Assembly (NCBI GenBank): GCA_002495645.1 | Contig: DAGF01000070.1 | Coordinates: 1 to 18,055, forward strand | Source: Euryarchaeota archaeon UBA549 | GTDB lineage: Archaea; Thermoplasmatota; Poseidoniia; Poseidoniales; Poseidoniaceae | Length of the DNA: 18,055 nucleotides | Direction of reading: 5' to 3' | Shown here: positions 1 through 6,327 of the stretch, one piece after another | How the letters are laid out: the number at the start of each line of letters is the position of its first letter | How positions within the stretch are numbered: position 1 is the stretch's first letter | Made by a program: the position numbers and the translations under genes | Notes under the pieces: generated by a model | Seen by the model: only the letters and a program-made list of their open reading frames with translations | What the model was told of the DNA's origin: nothing | Database searches by the model: none

Positions 1-156
1 CTGTTCACCGGCGGTGCCATCGCTCGTCTGCTTCGCTACGTGGACGGTGTGCATGCGACGGGTTCTCTGCCCAACGCTCGGGACGTCATTTCTGGAGGCC
101 CGGCGCTGGCTCGGGGCGTGAACGAAATCTTGGGTGAACTTGGCCTTTCATCCTGA
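1..156 (+). CDS. 3' end of an unidentified protein (partial)
   Basis: An open frame runs from the left edge to TGA at 154-156, giving 51 residues that begin LFTGGAIARLLRYVDG and end GELGLSS. The 5' part lies outside the window. The peptide is glycine/alanine-rich, with an FTGG near its start and an ISGGPALARG further on. An FTGG followed by a helix is seen in several nucleotide-binding folds, including ASKHA-type kinases, but this is too little to assign a family. It is followed by a 127-base gap with a TATA-like element, so it is probably not in the same transcript as the ribosomal genes. I do not recognise the product. That it is coding rests on the uninterrupted frame and on codon use similar to its neighbours. 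Confidence 0.6.
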   Translation: MFTGGAIARLLRYVDGVHATGSLPNARDVISGGPALARGVNEILGELGLSS

Positions 157-224
157 GAAACAGGACACTGCGCACCATTTGGGTGGAAGCGGGACAAAAT
201 ACACCCCGTTAATCTCGCCGTTGC

Positions 225-232
225 GTTTATAT
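225..232 (+). promoter_or_regulatory. TATA-like promoter element for the ribosomal gene cluster
   Basis: GTTTATAT lies in an otherwise GC-rich 127-base gap. Archaeal TATA boxes usually sit about 25-27 bases before the transcript start. That would place the start near 254 and leave a leader of roughly 30 bases containing the purine-rich AGGAAGGAGAG ribosome binding site (268-278) ahead of the ATG at 284. This is the clearest promoter-like site upstream of the rpl7ae-rps28e-rpl24e run. Confidence 0.6.
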
Positions 233-283
233 CCGCGGGGTCGTGCGGAGGGATGCCCCTATCACGAGGAAGGAGAGATTCCA

Positions 284-658
284 ATGAGTGTACATGTGCA
301 ATTTGAAACCCCAGAAGACCTAGCCAACAAAATTTACGAGATGATCGACCTCAACAAGAACGGTCGTGTCAAGAAAGGAAGCAACGAAGTGACCAAAGCC
401 GCTGAGCGCGGTACGGCCCAGTTCATCATCCTCGCCGAGGACGTGAACCCTCCTGAGTTGCTCGCCCACATCCCGTTGATTTGTGAGGAGAAAGACATTC
501 CATACGGCTACGTGCCCAGTCAAGAATTCCTTGCCAAGGGCATCGGCATGCCAAAGGACACCACCGCAGCCTCCATCGCTGTCATGGAAATCACCAAAGG
601 TGCCCAAGAGAAATTCCACGAAGTTGTTGAGGAAATCAAAGGCCTCAAGAACAACTGA
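284..658 (+). CDS. rpl7ae: 50S ribosomal protein L7Ae
   Basis: This 124-residue protein is a full-length archaeal L7Ae, an RNA-binding protein that recognises kink-turns. In archaea it serves in the large ribosomal subunit, in box C/D and H/ACA guide RNPs and in RNase P. Family signatures are all visible: the RNA-contacting KKGSNEVTKAAERG segment at residues 30-43, then FIILAEDVNPPELLAHIPL, CEEKDIPYGYV, and the C-terminal AASIAV. The open frame extends upstream to 134, but the ATG at 284 is chosen because it follows a strong Shine-Dalgarno-like stretch (AGGAAGGAGAG, 268-278) and gives the normal family length. It is the first gene of the cluster; rps28e follows after 23 bases, in the usual archaeal order. 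Nothing unusual is seen in the protein. Confidence 0.97.
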   Translation: MSVHVQFETPEDLANKIYEMIDLNKNGRVKKGSNEVTKAAERGTAQFIILAEDVNPPELLAHIPLICEEKDIPYGYVPSQEFLAKGIGMPKDTTAASIAVMEITKGAQEKFHEVVEEIKGLKNN

Positions 659-681
659 GCGTCCATTACGAGTTGAGTACG

Positions 682-906
682 ATGAGTGAAGAACTTGGTG
701 GATGGCCAGCAGAAGTGGTCGAAATCGTCGGCCGAACCGGTATGACCGGTGAAGCAACGCAAGTCAAGGTGCGTGTCAACGACGCCCCCAACCCCCGGGA
801 CGTTGGCCGTATCATCAGCCGAAACGTCGTCGGACCCATTCGAGTTGGCGACATTTTGATGCTCAAGGACACGGGCCGTGAAGCCCGCAAGTTGAACGCA
901 CGGTGA
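682..906 (+). CDS. rps28e: 30S ribosomal protein S28e
   Basis: This 74-residue protein matches the S28e family, a small OB-fold protein of the small subunit near the mRNA exit path. Conserved blocks visible are VVEIVGRTGMTGEATQVKVRV, GRIISRNVVGP, IRVGDILMLKDTGREARKL. An in-frame TTG at 673 would add three residues, but GTTGA (672-676) lies at -10 to -6 from the ATG at 682. That is where the GGTGA-type ribosome binding sites of neighbouring genes lie, so I take TTG as part of that site. The gene lies 23 bases after rpl7ae and its TGA falls inside the ribosome binding site of rpl24e, which suggests translational coupling. Confidence 0.95.
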   Translation: MSEELGGWPAEVVEIVGRTGMTGEATQVKVRVNDAPNPRDVGRIISRNVVGPIRVGDILMLKDTGREARKLNAR

Positions 907-911
907 GAACA

Positions 912-1103
912 ATGCCAGAACGACGAATTTGCAACTTTACGGGCGAAGAGATTGAACCCGGTACCGGCATGATGTTTGTCCGCAAGGACGGCAGTGTTCT
1001 TTGGTTCAAGAGCAGCAAGGCTCGCAAGAACCAACTCCAACTGAAGCGCAACGCTCGCAAGGTGAAGTGGACTCGCCACTACGTCAAGGGCGGCATTCAG
1101 TGA
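912..1103 (+). CDS. rpl24e: 50S ribosomal protein L24e, with degenerate zinc motif
   Basis: This 63-residue protein is L24e of the large subunit. The family pattern is clear: ICNFTGEEIEPGTGMMFVRKDG, then FKSSKARKN and RNARKVKWT. Family members normally carry a C-x2-C / C-x3-C zinc site. Here the first Cys remains (C7), but the other three ligand positions are T10, K33 and A37, so zinc binding is probably lost. The start is ATG 912, preceded by GGTGA at 902-906, which overlaps the stop of rps28e; an in-frame GTG at 903 is part of that site. Length and fold-determining residues are otherwise intact, so it is probably functional rather than a pseudogene. Confidence 0.95.
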   Translation: MPERRICNFTGEEIEPGTGMMFVRKDGSVLWFKSSKARKNQLQLKRNARKVKWTRHYVKGGIQ

Positions 1104-1134
1104 ACGCTGACGTGCGCACAGCCCCACAGCAACG

Positions 1135-1143
1135 CCCATAAAC
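1135..1143 (+). promoter_or_regulatory. Possible TATA-like element for ndk
   Basis: CCCATAAAC lies in the 71-base gap between rpl24e and ndk, centred about 36 bases before the ndk ATG. A transcript starting about 26 bases downstream would begin near the GGTGA site at 1165, leaving a leader of about ten bases. The match to an archaeal TATA box is weak and ndk could equally be read through from the ribosomal genes. Confidence 0.25.
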
Positions 1144-1174
1144 GGGTCACTTTTGGGTCGGTACGGTGAACACC

Positions 1175-1621
1175 ATGGAAACGACCTATGTCATGATCAA
1201 ACCCGACGGCGTGCAGCGAGGCCTCATCAGCGAAATTATTGGACGATTTGAGCGAAAGGGCCTCAAACTCGTCGGCCTGAAAGCCATGGTGCCGACCGAA
1301 GAAATCGCTCGATCACACTACGATGTCCACAAGGAACGCCCCTTCTTCCCCGGCCTCATCAAATTCGTGACCTCCGGTCCCGTCGTTTGCATGGCCTGGC
1401 AGGGTGTTGAAGCTATTGCCGTCGCTCGCAAACTCATCGGCGCTACCAACGGCCGAAACGCCGACCCCGGCACCATCCGTGGCGACTTCGGCATGGACAT
1501 GGGCTACAACATGATTCACGGCTCAGATGCTCCGGAAACGGCCGAATTTGAGCTCGGCTTGTGGTTCCCCGAAGGCTTGATGTCCTGGGAGAACACCATG
1601 GGCACATGGGTTTACGAGTGA
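1175..1621 (+). CDS. ndk: Nucleoside diphosphate kinase
   Basis: This 148-residue enzyme transfers the gamma phosphate of ATP to NDPs through a phosphohistidine, keeping the NTP pools balanced in the cytoplasm. Visible signatures are the N-terminal TYVMIKPDGVQRGL, the KERPFFPGL segment, GATNGRNADPGTIRGDFG, and the active-site NMIHGSD with H115 as the phosphorylated residue. Length and the C-terminal WVYE ending are normal for the family. The start is ATG 1175, with GGTGA at 1165-1169 as ribosome binding site; an in-frame GTG at 1166 overlaps that site and is unlikely to be used. Ndk next to rpl24e and infB is a recurrent archaeal gene order. Confidence 0.96.
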   Translation: METTYVMIKPDGVQRGLISEIIGRFERKGLKLVGLKAMVPTEEIARSHYDVHKERPFFPGLIKFVTSGPVVCMAWQGVEAIAVARKLIGATNGRNADPGTIRGDFGMDMGYNMIHGSDAPETAEFELGLWFPEGLMSWENTMGTWVYE

Positions 1622-1655
1622 ACCCTCATAACACCGCACATTGAGTGGTGATACC

Positions 1656-3584
1656 ATGGCTGACGAAGAGGTCACAACCGCCGATGAAGGCGAGGCACCT
1701 CCACGCGGTCACAACCGACAACCGATTGTATCGGTTCTCGGTCACGTCGACCACGGAAAGACCAGTGTCCTCGACATGGTTCGCTCCATCGGCAGCCAGC
1801 GCCAAGCCAGCGTGATGGACCGAGAAGCCGGCGGCATCACCCAACACATCGGCGCCACCGAAGTGCCGGCGGACGTCCTCAACGAAACGTGCGCCGCCAT
1901 GTTGGGTGGGAAGAATTTCAAATCACCCGGATTGTTGTTCATTGACACGCCGGGCCACCATTCCTTCGCATCGCTACGAAATCGAGGCGGGTCGGTAGCT
2001 GACATCGCCGTCTTGGTGGTTGACATCATGGAGGGCTTGCAGCCCCAAACCATCGAGTCCCTCAACATTCTCAAGGAAACCCGCACGCCGTTCGTCATTG
2101 CTGGAAACAAGATTGACCGCCTTCACGGATGGCGCAGCGAGCGAGGGCGTTCCTTCGTCGAGTCGTTCCAGGCTCAACGAGAAGATGTTCGTGCATTGTT
2201 TGAAGATCGGTATTGGAAGACCATCGGTCAGTTTTCAGAGCACGGGTTTAACCTCGAGCGCTACGACCAAATCCGAGATTTCCGACAAAACGTCGCTCTC
2301 GTCCCCATGTCGGCCAAGGAAGGAGAGGGACTCCAAGACCTGCTGGCGGTCACCGTCGGCCTGGCCGAGCGTTTCCTTGAGGACCGTTTGACCGATACCC
2401 TCGGGTCGGCTCAAGGAACCGTTTTGGAGATGCGAGACGAGGTTGGCATGGGCAAAACCGTCGATGTCATCCTCTATCGGGGCGAACTCAAGGTCGGCGA
2501 CACCATCATGCTCGCCGGTCAGGACGGACCGTTTAGGACCCACATCAAGGGGCTTAAGCGGCCTCAGGGCATGGCGGAAATGCGAGACGCCGGAAAGCGC
2601 TGGGTCAACTTTGACGGCGTAGAAGCCGCCTGTGGCGTCAAGATCGTGGCGCCAAAGCTCGAAGCCACCATCGCCGGTACAACGCTGCATTTGGCCAACA
2701 CTGCCGAAGAAATTGAGGTCGCCGAGGAAGCGATTCGGGAAGAATGGCGGGCGATTTTCAACAGCATGCCGGTCATGTGCTCTTCGTGCAAGGAGATTTT
2801 TGCTCGTCAATCCTTCCAGGAACACACCGCCAAAGGTGAATGTCGCGGAGCGGAAGAAGACCGTACGGGCGTGGTCATCAAGGCCGATACCGTCGGCGGA
2901 TTGGAAGCCCTTGCCTTTGAGTTGCATCAACGAAACATCCCGGTGCGTCAAGCCACGGTTGGGCCCGTCAACAAGAAGGACGTCTTGATGGCCAAATCCG
3001 CCGCCGACCCGCTTCAGAAGGTCATTCTTGGTTTCTCGACCAAGGCGAACACGAGCGATGTGGCTCAACAACTCGCGGATGACGAAGGTGAGGTCAAATT
3101 CATCTCCGGCCCCATCATTTACCACATCATGGACGCCTTTGAGGAGTGGCAAGAAACCACCAAAGCCGCCATTGAGGAAGAGCAGCGTGAAGCGCTGGTT
3201 TACCCTGGAAAAGTGCGTTATCTGAAGGACCACACCTTCCGCGCCAAGGGCCCGGCCATCGTCGGTATGCGGGTGCTCGGGGGGCGAATTCATGTCGGTC
3301 AGCGATTGATGAAACTGGACGGTACGCCAGTTGGGCAGGTCAAGAGTTTGCGCACCCGTGCAAGCGAGGACGTGAAGGAAGCCATGCAGGGCGAAGAGGT
3401 CGCCGTGGCGGTTCAAGGACCCACCGTTGGTCGCCACATCGAGGAATTGGACGAATTCTATGTCGACGTTCCCGAACGCCACGTCAAGCGCCTGAAGAAG
3501 GTGGACCTCTCGCCACTGGAAGAGGAGATTTTGGCCGAGATCGTCGCTCTTCACCGGAAGGACAATCATTTCTGGGGCCGATAG
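1656..3584 (+). CDS. infB: Translation initiation factor aIF5B, with a zinc-finger-like insert
   Basis: This 642-residue GTPase promotes ribosomal subunit joining at initiation (bacterial IF2 / eukaryotic eIF5B family). The G domain shows G1 GHVDHGKT (29-36), switch-region GGITQHIGATEV, G3 DTPGH (97-101), G4 NKID (151-154) and G5 MSAKEGEG. A beta-barrel domain II follows, then the IF2-specific GVVIKADTVGGLEAL and the C-terminal domain starting around YPGKVRYLKDHTFR. Between domain II and the GVVIKAD block lies C375-x2-C378-x11-H390-x5-C396, a C2HC zinc-finger-like insert that I do not know from typical aIF5B, which run to about 600 residues. The start is ATG 1656, preceded by GGTGA at 1647-1651. 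No intein is present at the G1 motif. It sits 34 bases after ndk and is probably cotranscribed with it. Confidence 0.96.
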   Translation: MADEEVTTADEGEAPPRGHNRQPIVSVLGHVDHGKTSVLDMVRSIGSQRQASVMDREAGGITQHIGATEVPADVLNETCAAMLGGKNFKSPGLLFIDTPGHHSFASLRNRGGSVADIAVLVVDIMEGLQPQTIESLNILKETRTPFVIAGNKIDRLHGWRSERGRSFVESFQAQREDVRALFEDRYWKTIGQFSEHGFNLERYDQIRDFRQNVALVPMSAKEGEGLQDLLAVTVGLAERFLEDRLTDTLGSAQGTVLEMRDEVGMGKTVDVILYRGELKVGDTIMLAGQDGPFRTHIKGLKRPQGMAEMRDAGKRWVNFDGVEAACGVKIVAPKLEATIAGTTLHLANTAEEIEVAEEAIREEWRAIFNSMPVMCSSCKEIFARQSFQEHTAKGECRGAEEDRTGVVIKADTVGGLEALAFELHQRNIPVRQATVGPVNKKDVLMAKSAADPLQKVILGFSTKANTSDVAQQLADDEGEVKFISGPIIYHIMDAFEEWQETTKAAIEEEQREALVYPGKVRYLKDHTFRAKGPAIVGMRVLGGRIHVGQRLMKLDGTPVGQVKSLRTRASEDVKEAMQGEEVAVAVQGPTVGRHIEELDEFYVDVPERHVKRLKKVDLSPLEEEILAEIVALHRKDNHFWGR

Positions 3585-3611
3585 GCCACAGCGATGATGT
3601 TCGGATGAGCA

Positions 3612-3616
3612 TTTTT
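3612..3616 (+). terminator. Possible oligo-T terminator after infB
   Basis: A run of five T residues lies 28 bases after the infB stop and before the TATA-like element of the next gene. Archaeal terminators are often simple T-runs without a stem. Position is right, but the run is short, so the call is tentative. Confidence 0.25.
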
Positions 3617-3635
3617 GGCGATGAAAGCGCACACA

Positions 3636-3645
3636 TTCATATAAG
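3636..3645 (+). promoter_or_regulatory. TATA-like promoter element for the MoxR gene
   Basis: TTCATATAAG is an AT-rich island in the 98-base gap between infB and the MoxR gene. Its centre is about 42 bases before the ATG at 3683. A transcript start near 3667 would give a leader of about 16 bases containing GAGGT (3672-3676). This indicates that the MoxR gene opens a new transcription unit. Confidence 0.5.
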
Positions 3646-3682
3646 ATATGAGAAGACATCAGTTTGCAAACGAGGTCTTGAG

Positions 3683-4684
3683 ATGGAAGCAAGCATGCAA
3701 GCAGGCGCCGGTGGCGCACGTACCCAAGATTTGATCGCGACCGTCTCGGCTATTTCCAACAGCCTCATGAACGAGGTGAGCAAAGTCATCATCGGTAAAA
3801 ACGAGAACCTGCGCCGTGTCACGGTCGGTATCCTCTCCAACGGCAACATGCTGCTTGAGGACTTTCCCGGTCTAGCGAAAACGCTGCTTGCCAACACCTT
3901 CGCTCGCGCACTGGGTTGTAAGTTCAAGCGTGTCCAATTCACGCCCGACCTGTTGCCCTCTGACATCATGGGGACCTACATGTACGACCAAAAATCAGGC
4001 GAGTTCAAACTCCGTGCTGGACCCTTGTTCTCGAACATTCTCCTCGCTGACGAAATCAACCGTGCGCCGCCCAAGACCCAAGCAGCTTTGCTCGAAGCCA
4101 TGGAAGAAAAGCAGGTGACGATTGAAGGAATCACCCACAAACTCCCTGCACCCTTCGTTGTGTTGGCCACGCAGAACCCCATTGAGCAGGAAGGAACCTA
4201 CCCGCTTCCAGAAGCCCAAATGGACCGATTCCTGATGAAGATGAGCATGGGCTACCCCGACCGGGCCGAGGAGAAAGCCATTCTCGCTCGACGCAAGTTG
4301 CGAGGACAAGACGAGCACGTGGTCGAACAGGTCACCTCGCCAAAGAAGGTCGTCGCCATGCAAAAAGCCCTTGAAACGGTCCACGTCGACCCGGCCATTC
4401 TCTCCTACATCATCGAAATCGTGCAGCGCACCCGTGAGGACCACCGTGTCATCAACGGGGCTTCCCCCCGTGCCAGTCAGGCCTTGTTCAAGACCGGCCG
4501 TGCTGCGGCCGCTGTTGCAGGACGCAACTATGTCATCCCCGATGACATCAAGGGCATCGCTTTGCAAATCATCTCCCACCGAATCAACATGAAGCCTGAA
4601 GCCAAGATTCGAGGTATCACCGGCATGCACATCGTGCGAAAGATCCTCTCCGAAGTGCCCGTTCCTGTCATTCAACCGGCTTGA
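3683..4684 (+). CDS. MoxR-family AAA+ ATPase
   Basis: This 333-residue protein belongs to the MoxR family of AAA+ ATPases, chaperone-like machines that usually activate or assemble partner complexes. Visible motifs: Walker A as FPGLAKT (61-67, with A65 where glycine is commoner), Walker B LLADEINR (D123, E124), sensor 1 ATQNPIEQEGTYPLPEAQMDRF (N165, arginine-finger candidate R182), and sensor 2 SPRASQ (R263) in the C-terminal lid. Length is normal. Start ATG 3683 follows GAGGT at 3672-3676; the open frame extends upstream to 3605, but that includes the promoter region. MoxR genes commonly sit beside DUF58 and von Willebrand A-domain genes. None is adjacent here; the next gene is a ParA-type ATPase 70 bases downstream on the same strand. 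The substrate is therefore unknown. Confidence 0.93.
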   Translation: MEASMQAGAGGARTQDLIATVSAISNSLMNEVSKVIIGKNENLRRVTVGILSNGNMLLEDFPGLAKTLLANTFARALGCKFKRVQFTPDLLPSDIMGTYMYDQKSGEFKLRAGPLFSNILLADEINRAPPKTQAALLEAMEEKQVTIEGITHKLPAPFVVLATQNPIEQEGTYPLPEAQMDRFLMKMSMGYPDRAEEKAILARRKLRGQDEHVVEQVTSPKKVVAMQKALETVHVDPAILSYIIEIVQRTREDHRVINGASPRASQALFKTGRAAAAVAGRNYVIPDDIKGIALQIISHRINMKPEAKIRGITGMHIVRKILSEVPVPVIQPA

Positions 4685-4754
4685 AACCGGGGCGTTTGAG
4701 GCTCGCATTGAAAGGGGAGTTTCTTCCTGCTGAATCTGCCGGAGGTGAAACATC

Positions 4755-5714
4755 GTGAATCCCTACAAAATGGTCATCGCCGTTGCGAACCAGAAAGGTG
4801 GGTGTGCAAAGACCACCACGGCGGTCAACGTCGCCGCTGCGCTGGCCAAAGGTTCTCGGCGACAAGGGTTGCCTCCCGCCAAGGTCCTGCTCGTTGATTT
4901 GGATCCACAAGGCAACTGTGCGACATCGTTTGGTCTTGAGAAAAAGAAGATCAAGAAAACGGTCTACGACCTGTTGACCAACGATGGCGGTGAGGAATTG
5001 CCGTTGATGGAGGAGTACCTCATTCCACCCGAAGAGATCACGAAGGCCATGCGAGAAGCGTGGAGCAACCGAAACGGGGGCAAGAAAGTCCCCGAAACCA
5101 TTGATGCCGGCCATCTTTGGATTCTTCCAAGCGACATCCATCTCTCGGGTGCAGAGATTGAATTGAGTCACAAAATCGGCCGAGAAACCCGTCTTCAAGA
5201 GGCGCTCTTGCCCATCATGGACGAGTTTGATTACATCATCATCGATACACCACCCTCCCTTGGCTTGCTCTCCATCAACGCGATGTGCGCTGCCAACTGG
5301 GTGATGGTGCCCGTTCAAGCCGAATACTACGCTTTGGAAGGCTTCAGCATGCTGATGAACTCCATCAAGATGATTCAGCGCCGCATCAATCGCAACCTCA
5401 AGATCTTCGGCATTGTCATGACCATGGTGGACGGCCGCTCCAAACTCAGCACCTATGTGTGCGACCAAGTCAACAAGAAAATGCCGAATAAATTGTTCAA
5501 CACCACCGTGCGTAGACTGGCAAAGGTTGCTGAAGCACCCTGGAGCGGTGCCCCGACGGTCATCCTTAACAAACCCACGAATTCGGGTGCAGGAGCTGGA
5601 AGTTTGGAGTACTGGACGCTGGCGAAGGAAGTGCATCAGCGCGTCCAGGAAGTCCGTCGAGAATTTGGCGTGGTCGAGGAATCCCGGCTGCGCCGAGAAC
5701 GAAACATTCGCTGA
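4755..5714 (+). CDS. ParA/Soj-type (SegA-like) partitioning ATPase
   Basis: This 319-residue cytoplasmic ATPase has the deviant Walker A of the ParA/MinD superfamily, QKGGCAKTT with signature lysine K14 and P-loop lysine K19. It also has the A' motif VDLDPQGN (D48, D50) and Walker B IIIDTPPSLG (D164). VPVQAEYYALEG and NLKIFGIVMTMVD are characteristic of ParA/Soj rather than MinD or NifH. There is no MinD-type C-terminal amphipathic helix; the tail is very basic (RLRRERNIR), which could contact DNA. The GTG start at 4755 is chosen because a full GGAGGTGA ribosome binding site lies at 4741-4748 with normal spacing; the next in-frame ATG is five codons in. A small ribbon-helix-helix gene follows by 110 bases, as in the archaeal SegAB pair and in ParA/RHH plasmid systems. 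A role in chromosome segregation is inferred. Confidence 0.93.
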   Translation: MNPYKMVIAVANQKGGCAKTTTAVNVAAALAKGSRRQGLPPAKVLLVDLDPQGNCATSFGLEKKKIKKTVYDLLTNDGGEELPLMEEYLIPPEEITKAMREAWSNRNGGKKVPETIDAGHLWILPSDIHLSGAEIELSHKIGRETRLQEALLPIMDEFDYIIIDTPPSLGLLSINAMCAANWVMVPVQAEYYALEGFSMLMNSIKMIQRRINRNLKIFGIVMTMVDGRSKLSTYVCDQVNKKMPNKLFNTTVRRLAKVAEAPWSGAPTVILNKPTNSGAGAGSLEYWTLAKEVHQRVQEVRREFGVVEESRLRRERNIR

Positions 5715-5769
5715 TTTCGTGTTTCCCGGTGCACCTCTTTCGCCTCCCAAACGGCACCGTAGACCCCGA

Positions 5770-5820
5770 AACCCTTCGCATGGGTTAAGTATGGGCCCAA
5801 GCCGAACACCGACCGGGTTA
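5770..5820 (+). promoter_or_regulatory. Inverted/direct repeats and weak TATA upstream of the RHH gene
   Basis: The 110-base gap between the ParA-type gene and the RHH gene contains an inverted repeat, AACCC (5770-5774) and GGGTT (5782-5786) with a 7-base spacer. GGGTTA at 5782-5787 is repeated at 5815-5820. TTAAGTAT (5785-5792) overlaps the repeat and could serve as a weak TATA box, about 36 bases before the ATG at 5825. RHH proteins often bind such short repeats and autoregulate, so this is a candidate operator or centromere-like site, but the repeats are short enough to occur by chance. Confidence 0.3.
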
Positions 5821-5824
5821 GCGC

Positions 5825-6067
5825 ATGACAGCAGAAGGGATGACATCCGTGAGCGTGAGTTATGAGATTCGACGTCAATTGAACACGTTGCGTACGACCG
5901 GCGGTCACAAGAGCGTGAACGAGTTGTTGGCGGAGATGATTCGCACGCATAAGATGCTCAAGATGAAGGGTGAAATCGATACCCTTCGAGACCGCATGAA
6001 GCAGGCTGTTGATGTTGATGTTGACCACCTCGCTGAGCGCCTCAACCTCGCTCCCTTCCAGGTTTGA
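5825..6067 (+). CDS. Ribbon-helix-helix DNA-binding protein (SegB-like candidate)
   Basis: This 80-residue protein has the pattern of a ribbon-helix-helix DNA-binding domain. A short strand TSVSVSY (7-13) is followed by helix A around EIRRQLNTLR and helix B around SVNELLAEMIRTHKM. A further, probably helical, C-terminal stretch (KGEIDTLRDRMKQ ... HLAERLN) may form a coiled coil or bind a partner. Its place after a ParA-type ATPase fits the second member of a SegAB-like or ParA/RHH partition pair; the fold is also shared by antitoxins and general repressors. Start ATG 5825 has GGGTTA at -10 to -5, a partial ribosome binding site; ATG 5840, just before the strand, is an alternative. The following gene begins five bases after its stop, so the two are probably translated together. 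Confidence 0.75.
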   Translation: MTAEGMTSVSVSYEIRRQLNTLRTTGGHKSVNELLAEMIRTHKMLKMKGEIDTLRDRMKQAVDVDVDHLAERLNLAPFQV

Positions 6068-6072
6068 TCACC

Positions 6073-6327
6073 ATGATGTCATGGCGCCCTCCAGGTTATC
6101 GTTTCCGAGCCAAAGATTTGGTCAAAGGGTTGTGCAGCGACGAGACCGAACAAGCACAATTGCTGATGGCGGCGATTCACGGAAAAGTGGAATTGTTCGC
6201 CGACGCTAAAGCGTGGAACGGCTTTTTGTGGCTGGTGATGAACACCTGCAAAATAGAGGGAAAACCGCTGTACACGGGGGTTGAACTCGGCGCCCTCAAG
6301 GCAAGTTTGCCCATCGTTTGGGTCTAA
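6073..6327 (+). CDS. Unknown 84-residue protein coupled to the RHH gene
   Basis: I do not recognise this protein. It begins MMSWRPPGYRFRAKDLV, with a helical-looking middle (SDETEQAQLLMAAIHG) and a tryptophan-containing segment (AWNGFLWLVMNTC), and ends LPIVWV. No signal peptide, clear membrane segment or zinc motif is seen; two cysteines are isolated. The start is ATG 6073, six bases after the RHH stop, with GGTTTGA at 6061-6067 as a weak ribosome binding site overlapping that stop; ATG 6076 is also possible. Close coupling to the RHH gene suggests a shared function. A toxin partner to an RHH antitoxin is conceivable, but no PIN, RelE, MazF or HicA signature is visible. Its stop codon overlaps by four bases the stop of the convergent minus-strand gene. 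Confidence 0.7.
   Translation: MMSWRPPGYRFRAKDLVKGLCSDETEQAQLLMAAIHGKVELFADAKAWNGFLWLVMNTCKIEGKPLYTGVELGALKASLPIVWV

Noticed and set aside
1656..1800. Possible intein at the GTPase P-loop of aIF5B
   Set aside because: The GHVDHGKTSVLD segment is continuous, with no intein splice blocks or size increase in the G domain.
2235..3719. A 494-codon open frame on the minus strand opposite infB
   Set aside because: It is antisense to a complete aIF5B gene, has no recognisable domain, and its composition is what a mirrored GC-rich coding frame gives.
5825..6327. RHH antitoxin plus toxin pair
   Set aside because: The second protein shows no PIN, RelE/ParE, MazF or HicA signature, and the preceding ParA-type ATPase gives a better context. 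It is kept only as an alternative.
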